A stretch of DNA of 64,000 bases from assembly GCA_964036295.1 (NCBI GenBank), contig OZ038469.1:2030501-2094500 (forward strand). The letters are read 5' to 3'. Position numbers and translations under genes: made by a program. Under the pieces are notes generated by a model, which was given only the letters and a program-made list of their open reading frames with translations, had not been told where the DNA came from and did no database searches. Shown here piece after piece: positions 52,614 through 64,000 of the stretch (positions are counted from its first letter, which is position 1; each line of letters begins with the position of its first letter). This DNA is from Plumapathes pennacea. Its lineage: Eukaryota > Cnidaria > Anthozoa > Antipatharia > Myriopathidae.

Positions 52614-55600
52614 TCTCAGAATCGCATGAAACTTTCAGGAAACGTTCCTGGGACTATGCCGACGGTTTTTGCATAGTTTTTGTAAACTTTAAGGCCGTGC
52701 GTAGCGAGAAATTAGAGCAAATTACAGCAAATCATGCACTAATTAATTCATCACACCTTTCGAGTTAAGCTGCTATATCTCGCCAACGAATGAAGATAGA
52801 TAAGGAAGATGTATTGCAAAAAGTCTTGTAATAGTCCAGAGAAGGTTTCCTGAAAGTTTCAAGAGTTTTCAATTTTTGCCCAAAATCGGCAAAAAACCCT
52901 GTGCTATAGCCTTAGTATTTTGTCGAAATTCCAACATTTTTCGACCATCTCAGAATCGCATGAAACTTTCAGGAAACATTCCTGGGACTATGCCGACGGT
53001 TTTTGCATAGTTTTTGTAAACTTTTAGGCCGCGCGTCGCGAGAAATTAGAGCAAATTACAGAAAATCATGCACTAATTAATTCATCACACCTTTCGAGTT
53101 AAGCTGCTATATCTCGCCAACGGATGAAGATAGATAAGGAAGATGTATTGCAAAAAGTCTTGTAATAGTCCAGAGAAGGTTTCCTGAAAGTTTCAAGAGT
53201 TTTCAATTTTTGCCCAAAATCGGCAAAAAACCCTGTGCTATAGCCTTAGTATTTTGTCGAAATTCCAACATTTTTCGACCATCTCAGAATCGCATGAAAC
53301 TTTCAGGAAACGTTCCTGGGACTATGCCGACGGTTTTTGCATAGTTTTTGTAAACTTTTAGGCCGCGCGTCGCGAGAAATTAGAGCAAATTACAGCAAAT
53401 CATGCACTAATTAATTCATCACACCTTTCGAGTTAAGCTGCTATATCTCGCCAACGGATGAAGATAGATAAGGAAGATGTATTGCAAAAAGTCTTGTAAT
53501 AGTCCAGAGAAGGTTTCCTGAAAGTTTCAAGAGTTTTCAATTTTTGCCCAAAATCGGCAAAAAACCCTGTGCTATAGCCTTAGTATTTTGTCGAAATTCC
53601 AACATTTTTCGACCATCTCAGAATCGCATGAAACTTTCAGGAAACGTTCCTGGGACTATGCCGACGGTTTTTGCATAGTTTTTGTAAACTTTTAGGCCGC
53701 GCGTCGCGAGAAATTAGAGCAAATTACAGCAAATCATGCACTAATTAATTCATCACACCTTTCGAGTTAAGCTGTTATATCTCGCCAACGGATGAAGATA
53801 GATAAGGAAGATGTATTGCAAAAAGTCTTGTAATAGTCCAGAGAAGGTTTCCTGAAAGTTTCAAGAGTTTTCAATTTTTGCCCAAAATCGGCAAAAAACC
53901 CTGTGCTATAGCCTTAGTATTTTGTCGAAATTCCAACATTTTTCGACCATCTCAGAATCGCATGAAACTTTCAGGAAACATTCCTGGGACTATGCCGACG
54001 GTTTTTGCATAGTTTTTGTAAACTTTTAGGCCGCGCGTCGCGAGAAATTAGAGCAAATTACAGCAAATCATGCACTAATTAATTCATCACACCTTTCGAG
54101 TTAAGCTGCTATATCTCGCCAACGGATGAAGATAGATAAGGAAGATGTATTGCAAAAAGTCTTGTAATAGTCCAGAGAAGGTTTCCTGAAAGTTTCAAGA
54201 GTTTTCAATTTTTGCCCAAAATCGGCAAAAAACCCTGTGCTATAGCCTTAGTATTTTTTCGAAATTCCAACATTTTTCGACCATCTCAGAATCGCATGAA
54301 ACTTTCAGGAAACGTTCCTGGGACTATGCCGACGGTTTTTGCATAGTTTTTGTAAACTTTTAGGCCGCGCGTCGCGAGAAATTAGAGCAAATTACAGCAA
54401 ATCATGCACTAATTAATTCACCACACCTTTCGAGTTAAGCTGCTATATCTCGCCAACGGATGAAGATAGACAAGGAAGATGTAATGCAAAAAGTCTTGTA
54501 ATAGTCCAGAGAAGGTTTCCTGAAAGTTTCAAGAGTTTTCAATTTTTGCCCAAAATCGGCAAAAAACCCTGTGCTATAGCCTTAGTATTTTGTCGAAATT
54601 CCAACATTTTTCGACCATCTCAGAATCGCATGAAACTTTCAGGAAACGTTCCTGGGACTATGCCGACGGTTTTTGCATAGTTTTTGTAAACTTTAAGGCC
54701 GCGCGTCGCGAGAAATTAGAGCAAATTACAGCAAATCATGCACTAATTAATTCATCACACCTTTCGAGTTAAGCTGCTATATCTCGCCAACGGATGAAGA
54801 TAGATAAGGAAGATGTATTGCAAAAAGTCTTGTAATAGTCCAGAGAAGGTTTCCTGAAAGTTTCAAGAGTTTTCAATTTTTGCCCAAAATCGGCAAAAAA
54901 CCCTGTGCTATAGCCTTAGCATTTTGTCGAAATTCCAACATTTTTCGACCATCTCAGAATCGCATGAAACTTTTAGGAAACATTCCTGGGACTATGCCGA
55001 CGGTTTTTGCATAGTTTTTGTAAACTTTTAGGCCGCGCGTCGCGAGAAATTAAAGCAAATTACAGCAAACCATGCACTAATTAATTCATCACACCTTTCG
55101 AGTTAAGCTGTTATATTTCTCCAACGGATGAAGATAGATAAGGAAGATGTATTGCAAAAAGTCTTGTAATAGTCCAGAGAAGGTTTCCTGAAAGTTTCAA
55201 GAGTTTTCAATTTTTGCCCAAAATCGGCAAAAAACCCTGTGCTATAGCCTTAGTATTTTGTCGAAATTCCAACATTTTTCGACCATCTCAGAATCGCATG
55301 AAACTTTCAGGAAACATTCCTGGGACTATGCCGACGGTTTTTGCATAGTTTTTGTAAACTTTAAGGCCGCGCGTCGCGAGAAATTAGAGCAAATTACAGC
55401 AAATCATGCACTAATTAATTCATCACACCTTTCGAGTTAAGCTGCTATATCTCGCCAACGGATGAAGAAAGATAAAGAAGAGGTATTGCAAAAAGTCTTG
55501 TAATAGTCCAGAGAAGGTTTCCTGAAAGTTTCAAGAGTTTTCAATTTTTGCCCAAAATCGGCAAAAAACCCTGTTCTATAGCCTTAGTATTTTGTCGAAA

Positions 55601-58600
55601 TTCCAACATTTTTCGACCATCTCAGAATCGCATGAAACTTTCAGGAAACGTTCCTGGGACTATGCCGACGGTTTTTGCATAGTTGTTGTAAACTTTTAGG
55701 CCGCGCGTGGCGAGAAATTAGAGCAAATTACAGCAAATCATGCACTAATTAATTCATCACACCTTTCGAGTTAAGCTGCTATATCTCGCCAACGGATGAA
55801 GATAGACAAGGAAGATGTATTGCAAAAAGTCTTGTAATAGTCCAGAGAAGGTTTCCTGAAAGTTTCAAGAGTTTTCAATTTTTGCCCAAAATCGGCAAAA
55901 AACCCTGTGCTATAGGCTTAGTATTTTGTCGAAATTCCAACATTTTTCGACCATCTCAGAATCGCATGAAACTTTCAGGAAACGTTCCTGGGACTATGCC
56001 GACGGTTTTTGCATAGTTTTTGTAAACTTTTAGGCCGCGCGTCGCGAGAAATTAGAGCAAATTACAGCAAATCATGCACTAATTAATTCATCACACCTTT
56101 CGAGTTAAGCTGTTATATGTCTCCAACGGATGAAGATAGATAAGGAAGATGTATTGCAAAAAGTCTTGTAATAGTCCAGAGAAGGTTTCCTGAAAGTTTC
56201 AAGAGTTTTCAATTTTTGCCCAAAATCGGCAAAAAACCCTGTGCTATAGCCTTAGTATTTTGTCGAAATTCCAACATTTTTCGACCATCTCAGAATCGCA
56301 TGAAACTTTCAGGAAACGTTCCTGGGACTATGCCGACGGTTTTTGCATAGTTTTTGTAAACTTTAAGGCCGCGCGTCGCAAGAAATTAGAGCAAATTACA
56401 GCAAATCATGCACTAATTAATTCATCACACCTTTCGAGTTAAGCTGCTATATCTCGCCAACGGATGAAGATAGATAAGGAAGATGTATTGCAAAAAGTCT
56501 TGTAATAGTCCAGAGAAGGTTTCCTGAAAGTTTCAAAAGTTTTTAATTTTTGCCCAAAATCGGCAAAAAACCCTGTGCTATAGCCTTAGTATTTTGTCGA
56601 AATTCCAACATTTTTCGACCATCTCAGAATCGCATGAAACTTTCAGGAAACATTCCTGGGACTATGCCGACGGTTTTTGCATAGTTTTTGTAAACTTTTA
56701 GGCCGCGCGTCGCGAGAAATTAGAGCAAATTACAGCAAATCATGCACTAATTAATTCATCACACCTTTCGAGTTAAGCTGCTATATCTCGCCAACGGATG
56801 AAGATAGATAAGGAGGATGTATTGCAAAAAGTCTTGTAATAGTCCAGAGAAGGTTTCCTGAAAGTTTCAAGAGTTTTCAATTTTTGCCCAAAATCGGCAA
56901 AAAACCCTGTGCTATAGCCTTAGTATTTTGTCGAAATTCCAACATTTTTCGACCATCTCAGAATCGCATGAAACTTTCAGGAAACGTTCCTGGGATTATG
57001 CCGACGGTTTTTGCATAGTTTTTGTAAACTTTAAGGCCGCGCGTCGCGAGAAATTAGAGCAAATTACAGCAAATCATGCACTAATTAATTCATCACACCT
57101 TTCGAGTTAAGCTGCTATATCTCGCCAACGGATGAAGATAGATAAGGAAGATGTATTGCAAAAAGTCTTGTAATAGTCCAGAGAAGGTTTCCTGAAAGTT
57201 TCAAGAGTTTTCAATTTCTGCCCAAAATCGGCAAAAAACCCTGTTCTATAGCCTTAGTATTTTGTCGAAATTCCAACATTTTTCGACCATCTCAGAATCG
57301 CATGAAACTTTCAGGAAACGTTCCTGGGACTATGCCGACGGTTTTTGCATAGTTTTTGTAAACTTTTAGGCCGCGCGTCGCGAGAAATTAGAGCAAATTA
57401 CAGCAAATCATGCACTAATTAATTCATCACACCTTTCGAGTTAAGCTGCTATATCTCGCCAACGGATGAAGATAGAGAAGGAAGATGTATTGCAAAAAGT
57501 CTTGTAATAGTCCAGAGAAGGTTTCCTGAAAGTTTCAAGAGTTTTCAATTTTTGCCCAAAATCGGCAAAAAACCCTGTGCTATAGCCTTAGTATTTTGTC
57601 GAAATTCCAACATTTTTCGACCATCTCAGAATCGCATGAAACTTTCAGGAAACGTTCCTGGGACTATGCCGACGGTTTTTGCATAGTTTTTGTAAACTTT
57701 TAGGCCGCGCGTCGCGAGAAATTAGAGCAAATTACAGCAAATCATGCACTAATTAATTCATCACACCTTTCGAGTTAAGCTGCTATATCTCGCCAACGGA
57801 TGAAGATAGAGAAGAAAGATGTATTGCAAAAAGTCTTGTAATAGTCCAGAGAAGGTTTCCTGAAAGTTTCAAGAGTTTTCAATTTTTGCCCAAAATCGGC
57901 AAAAAACCCTGTGCTATAGCCTTAGTATTTTGTCGAAATTCCAACATTTTTCGACCATCTCAGAATCGCATGAAACTTTCAGGAAACATTCCTGGGACTA
58001 TGCCGACGGTTTTTGCATAGTTTTTGTAAACTTTTAGGCCGCGCGTCGCGAGAAATTAGAGCAAATTACAGCAAATCATGCACTAATTAATTCATCACAC
58101 CTTTCGAGTTAAGCTGCTATATCTCGCCAACGGATGAAGATAGATAAGGAAGATGTATTGCAAAAAGTCTTGTAATAGTCCAGAGAGGGTTTCCTGAAAG
58201 TTTCAAGAGTTTTCAATTTTTGCCCAAAATCGGCAAAAAACCCTGTGCTATAGCCTTAGTATTTTGTCGAAATTCCAACATTTTTCGACCATCTCAGAAT
58301 CGCATGAAACTTTCAGGAAACGTTCCTGGAACTATGCCGACGGTTTTTGCATAGTTTTTGTAAAGTTTTAGGCCGCGCGTCGCGAGAAATTAGAGCAAAT
58401 TAGAGCAAATCATGCACTAATTAATTCATCACACCTTTCGAGTTAAGCTGCTATATCTCGCCAACGGATGAAGATAGATAAGGAAGATGTATTGCAAAAA
58501 GTCTTGTAATAGTCCAGAGAAGGTTTCCTGAAAGTTTCAAGAGTTTTCAATTTTTGCCCAAAATCGGCAAAAAACCCTGTGCTATAGCCTTAGTATTTTG

Positions 58601-61600
58601 TCGAAATTCCAACATTTTTCGACCATCTCAGAATCGCATGAAACTTTCAGGAAACGTTCCTGGGATTATGCCGACGGTTTTTGCATAGTTTTTGTAAACT
58701 TTAAGGCCGCGCGTCGCGAGAAATTAGAGCAAATTACAGCAAATCATGCACTAATTAATTCATCACACCTTTCGAGTTAAGCTGCTATATCTCGCCAACG
58801 GATGAAGATAGATAAGGAAGATGTATTGCAAAAAGTCTTGTAATAGTCCAGAGAAGGTTTCCTGAAAGTTTCAAGAGTTTTCAATTTCTGCCCAAAATCG
58901 GCAAAAAACCCTGTTCTATAGCCTTAGTATTTTGTCGAAATTCCAACATTTTTCGACCATCTCAGAATCGCATGAAACTTTCAGGAAACGTTCCTGGGAC
59001 TATGCCGACGGTTTTTGCATAGTTTTTGTAAACTTTTAGGCCGCGCGTCGCGAGAAATTAGAGCAAATTACAGCAAATCATGCACTAATTAATTCATCAC
59101 ACCTTTCGAGTTAAGCTGCTATATCTCGCCAACGGATGAAGATAGAGAAGGAAGATGTATTGCAAAAAGTCTTGTAATAGTCCAGAGAAGGTTTCCTGAA
59201 AGTTTCAAGAGTTTTCAATTTTTGCCCAAAATCGGCAAAAAACCCTGTGCTATAGCCTTAGTATTTTGTCGAAATTCCAACATTTTTCGACCATCTCAGA
59301 ATCGCATGAAACTTTCAGGAAACGTTCCTGGGACTATGCCGACGGTTTTTGCATAGTTTTTGTAAACTTTTAGGCCGCGCGTCGCGAGAAATTAGAGCAA
59401 ATTACAGCAAATCATGCACTAATTAATTCATCACACCTTTCGAGTTAAGCTGCTATATCTCGCCAACGGATGAAGATAGAGAAGAAAGATGTATTGCAAA
59501 AAGTCTTGTAATAGTCCAGAGAAGGTTTCCTGAAAGTTTCAAGAGTTTTCAATTTTTGCCCAAAATCGGCAAAAAACCCTGTGCTATAGCCTTAGTATTT
59601 TGTCGAAATTCCAACATTTTTCGACCATCTCAGAATCGCATGAAACTTTCAGGAAACATTCCTGGGACTATGCCGACGGTTTTTGCATAGTTTTTGTAAA
59701 CTTTTAGGCCGCGCGTCGCGAGAAATTAGAGCAAATTACAGCAAATCATGCACTAATTAATTCATCACACCTTTCGAGTTAAGCTGCTATATCTCGCCAA
59801 CGGATGAAGATAGATAAGGAAGATGTATTGCAAAAAGTCTTGTAATAGTCCAGAGAGGGTTTCCTGAAAGTTTCAAGAGTTTTCAATTTTTGCCCAAAAT
59901 CGGCAAAAAACCCTGTGCTATAGCCTTAGTATTTTGTCGAAATTCCAACATTTTTCGACCATCTCAGAATCGCATGAAACTTTCAGGAAACGTTCCTGGA
60001 ACTATGCCGACGGTTTTTGCATAGTTTTTGTAAAGTTTTAGGCCGCGCGTCGCGAGAAATTAGAGCAAATTAGAGCAAATCATGCACTAATTAATTCATC
60101 ACACCTTTCGAGTTAAGCTGCTATATCTCGCCAACGGATGAAGATAGAGAAGGAAGATGTATTGCAAAAAGTCTTGTAATAGTCCAGAGAAGGTTTCCTG
60201 AAAGTTTCAAGAGTTTTCAATTTTTGCCCAAAATCGGCAAAAAACCCTGTGCTATAGCCTTAGTATTTTGTCGAAATTCCAACATTTTTCGACCATCTCA
60301 GAATCGCATGAAACTTTCAGGAAACGTTCCTGGGACTATGCCGACGGTTTTTGCATAGTTTTTGTAAACTTTTAGGCCGCGCGTCGCGAGAAATTAGAGC
60401 AAATTACAGCAAATCATGCACTAATTAATTCATCACACCTTTCGAGTTAAGCTGTTATATCTCGCCAACGGATGAAGATAGACAAGGAAGATGTATTGCA
60501 AAAAGTCTTGTAATAGTCCAGAGAAGGTTTCCTGAAAGTTTCAAGAGTTTTCAATTTTTGCCCAAAATCGGCAAAAAACCCTGTGCTATAGCCTTAGTAT
60601 TTTGTCGAAATTCCAACATTTTTCGACCATCTCAGAATCGCATGAAACTTTCAGGAAACATTCCTGGGACTATGCCGACGGTTTTTGCATAGTTTTTGTA
60701 AACTTTTAGGCCGCGCGTCGCGAGAAATTAGAGCAAATTACAGCAAATCATGCACTAATTAATTCATCACACCTTTCGAGTTAAGCTGCTATATCTCGCC
60801 AACGGATGAAGATAGATAAAGAAGATGTATTGGAAAAAGTCTTGTAATAGTCCAGAGAGGGTTTCCTGAAAGTTTCAAGAGTTTTCAATTTTTGCCCAAA
60901 ATCGGCAAAAAACCCTGTGCTATAGCCTTAGTATTTTGTCGAAATTCCAACATTTTTCGACCATCTCAGAATCGCATGAAACTTTCAGGAAACGTTCCTG
61001 GGACTATGCCGACGGTTTTTGCATAGTTTTTGTAAACTTTTAGGCCGCGCGTCGCGAGAAATTAGAGCAAATTAGAGCAAATCATGCACTAATTAATTCA
61101 TCACACCTTTCGAGTTAAGCTGCTATATCTCGCCAACGGATGAAGATAGAGAAGGAAGATGTATTGCAAAAAGTCTTGTAATAGTCCAGAGAAGGTTTCC
61201 TGAAAGTTTCAAGAGTTTTCAATTTTTGCCCAAAATCGGCAAAAAACCCTGTGCTATAGCCTTAGTATTTTGTCGAAATTCCAACATTTTTCGACCATCT
61301 CAGAATCGCATGAAACTTTCAGGAAACGTTCCTGGGACTATGCCGACGGTTTTTGCATAGTTTTTGTAAACTTTTAGGCCGCGCGTCGCAAGAAATTAGA
61401 GCAAATTACAGCAAATCATGCACTAATTAATTCATCACACCTTTCGAGTTAAGCTGTTATATCTCGCCAACGGATGAAGATAGATAAGGAAGATGTATTG
61501 CAAAAAGTCTTGTAATAGTCCAGAGAAGGTTTCCTGAAAGTTTCAAGAGTTTTCAATTTTTGCCCAAAATCGGCAAAAAACCCTGTGCTATAGCCTTAGT

Positions 61601-64000
61601 ATTTTGTCGAAATTCCAACATTTTTCGACCATCTCAGAATCGCATGAAACTTTCAGGAAACATTCCTGGGACTATGCCGACGGTTTTTGCATAGTTTTTG
61701 TAAACTTTTAGGCCGCGCGTCGCGAGAAATTAGAGCAAATTACAGCAAATCATGCACTAATTAATTCATCACACCTTTCGAGTTAAGCTGCTATATCTCG
61801 CCAACGGATGAAGATAGATAAGGAAGATGTATTGCAAAAAGTCTTGTAATAGTCCAGAGAAGGTTTCCTGAAAGTTTCAAGAGTTTTCAATTTTTGCCCA
61901 AAATCGGCAAAAAACCCTGTGCTATAGCCTTAGTATTTTGTCGAAATTCCAACATTTTTCGACCATCTCAGAATCGCATGAAACTTTCAGGAAACGTTCC
62001 TGGGACTATGCCGACGGTTTTTGCATAGTTGTTGTAAACTTTTAGGCCGCGCGTCGCGAGAAATTAGAGCAAATTAGAGCAAATCATGCACTAATTAATT
62101 CATCACACCTTTCGAGTTAAGCTGCTATATCTCGCCAACGGATGAAGATAGATAAGGAAGATGTATTGCAAAAAGTCTTGTAATAGTCCAGAGAAGGTTT
62201 CCTGAAAGTTTCAAGAGTTTTCAATTTTTGCCCAAAATCGGCAAAAAACCCTGTGCTATAGCCTTAGTATTTTGTCGAAATTCCAACATTTTTCGACCAT
62301 CTCAGAATCGCATGAAACTTTCAGGAAACATTCCTGGGACTATGCCGACGGTTTTTGCATAGTTTTTGTAAACTTTTAGGGCGCGCGTCGCGAGAAATTA
62401 GAGCAAATTACAGCAAATCATGCACTAATTAATTCATCACACCTTTCGAGTTAAGCTGCTATATCTCGCCAACGGATGAAGATAGACAAGGAAGATGTAT
62501 TGCAAAAAGTCTTGTAATAGTCCAGAGAAGGTTTCCTGAAAGTTTCAAGAGTTTTCAATTTTTGCCCAAAATCGGCAAAAAACCCTGTGCTATAGCCTTA
62601 GTATTTTGTCGAAATTCCAACATTTTTCGACCATCTCAGAATCGCATGAAACTTTCAGGAAACGTTCCTGGGACTATGCCGACGGTTTTTGCATAGTTTT
62701 TGTAAACTTTTAGGCCGCGCGTCGCGAGAAATTAGAGTAAGCTACAGCAAATCATGCACTAATTAATTCATCACACCTTTCGAGTTAAGCTGCTATATCT
62801 CGCCAACGGACGAAGATAGATAAGGAAGATGTATTGCAAAAAGTCTTGTAATAGTCCAGAGAAGGTTTCCTGAAAGTTTCAAGAGTTTTCAATTTTTGCC
62901 CAAAATCGGCAAAAAACCCTGTGCTATAGCCTTAGTATTTTGTCGAAATTCCAACATTTTTCGACCATCTCAGAATCGCATGAAACTTTCAGGAAACATT
63001 CCTGGGACTATGCCGACGGTTTTTGCATAGTTTTTGTAAACTTTTAGGACGCGCGTCGCGAGAAATTAGAGCAAATTACAGCAAATCATGCACTAATTAA
63101 TTCATCACACCTTTCGAGTTAAGCTGCTATATCTCGCCAACGGATGAAGATAGACAAGGAAGATGTATTGCAAAAAGTCTTGTAATAGTCCAGAGAAGGT
63201 TTCCTGAAAGTTTCAAGAGTTTTCAATTTTTGCCCAAAATCGGCAAAAAACCCTGTGCTATAGCCTTAGTATTTTGTCGAAATTCCAACATTTTTCGACC
63301 ATCTCAGAATCGCATGAAACTTTCAGGAAACATTCCTGGGACTATGCCGACGGTTTTTGCATAGTTTTTGTAAACTTTTAGGCCGCGCGTCGCGAGAAAT
63401 TAGAGCAAATTACAGCAAATCATGCACTAATTAATTCATCACACCTTTCGAGTTAAGCTGCTATATCTCGCCAACGGATGAAGATAGACAAGGAAGATGT
63501 ATTGCAAAAAGTCTTGTAATAGTCCAGAGAAGGTTTCCTGAAAGTTTCAAGAGTTTTCAATTTTTGCCCAAAATCGGCAAAAAACCCTGTGCTATAGCCT
63601 TAGTATTTTGTCGAAATTCCAACATTTTTCGACCATCTCAGAATCGCATGAAACTTTCAGGAAACGTTCCTGGGACTATGCCGACGGTTTTTGCATAGTT
63701 TTTGTAAACTTTTAGGCCGCGCGTCGCGAGAAATTAGAGCAAGTTACAGCAAATCATGCACTAATTAATTCATCACACCTTTCGAGTTAAGCTGCTATAT
63801 CTCGCCAACGGACGAAGATAGATAAGGAAGATGTATTGCAAAAAGTCTTGTAATAGTCCAGAGAAGGTTTCCTGAAAGTTTCAAGAGTTTTCAATTTTTG
63901 CCCAAAATCGGCAAAAAACCCTGTGCTATAGCCTTAGTATTTTGTCGAAATTCCAACATTTTTCGACCATCTCAGAATCGCATGAAACTTTCAGGAAACA
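52614..64000. repeat. 334-bp satellite array, second block (about 34 monomers, open at window end)
   Basis: Same monomer, head-to-tail, few differences between copies. A 60-codon ORF appears only in monomers where CTTTTAGG is CTTTAAGG (for example 54590, 55258, 56260, 56928, 58598), so it depends on one base and is not a conserved gene. The array contains a five-monomer duplication (about 56820-60150). Confidence 0.97.
56820..60150. repeat. 1670-bp higher-order repeat, two tandem copies
   Basis: Private variants recur exactly 1670 bp (five monomers) apart: GGGATTATG at 56992/58662, AATTTCTGCC at 57213/58883, GATAGAGAAG at 57471/59141, TAAAGTTTTA at 58361/60031. Variants outside this block do not keep the spacing. 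Confidence 0.9.

Noticed and set aside
54590..54772. Recurrent 60-codon ORF in satellite monomers (also 48827, 55258, 56260, 56928, 58598)
   Set aside because: Open only where TTTTAGG is TTTAAGG; most monomers have a stop at this place, so it is a chance frame and not a repeated gene.
48205..64000. CRISPR-like or protein-coding tandem array
   Set aside because: Units are 334 bp, contiguous and without unique spacers in a eukaryotic genome; this is a satellite.

Overview
The window looks like nuclear DNA of a cnidarian, most probably a stony coral or close anthozoan. Evidence: metazoan intron-rich genes with GT-AG splice sites, a eukaryotic tRNA-Glu, a lineage-style family of transmembrane collagens, small intron-less class A GPCR duplicates, and many short inverted-repeat (MITE-like) elements and microsatellites. 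The species call is inference.

Layout. (1) 407-5928 (+): the last 13 exons of a protein kinase D gene (acidic linker, PH domain, kinase domain, PDZ-ligand tail); its C1 domains lie upstream of the window. (2) 8043-10673 (-): two tandem intron-less class A GPCR paralogues. (3) 12983-21856 (+) and 25378-32043 (-): two convergent genes for type II transmembrane collagen-like proteins. Each has a body of coiled-coil stalk, 29 Gly-X-Y triplets and a Cys-rich C-terminal knob. Each also has two candidate first exons that encode different cytoplasmic tails plus the membrane segment, and all four end in the same splice phase. This is the most biologically interesting locus here. (4) 31170-33591 (+): two tRNA-Glu(CTC) genes and a T-arm-less relic. 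(5) 33846-35504 (-): EXOG, a mitochondrial-type DNA/RNA nuclease, sharing a 154-bp divergent promoter with (6) SDCCAG8 at 35659-47456 (+), a 21-exon centrosome/cilium coiled-coil gene of 729 residues whose introns are loaded with repeats, including 85 perfect copies of a hexamer. (7) about 48200-64000: an array of roughly 45 copies of a 334-bp satellite running off the window end, interrupted once by a 777-bp element with terminal inverted repeats, and containing a 1670-bp five-monomer higher-order duplication.

The genes do not form one pathway. The convergent collagen pair reads as an inverted duplication that kept both its body and its array of alternative starts. Two hairpin element families carry hammerhead-ribozyme-like cores, in one of them with a matching stem I. 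Exon coordinates were read by hand from splice signals, reading-frame continuity and similarity to known family sequences. Nothing was run against a database.
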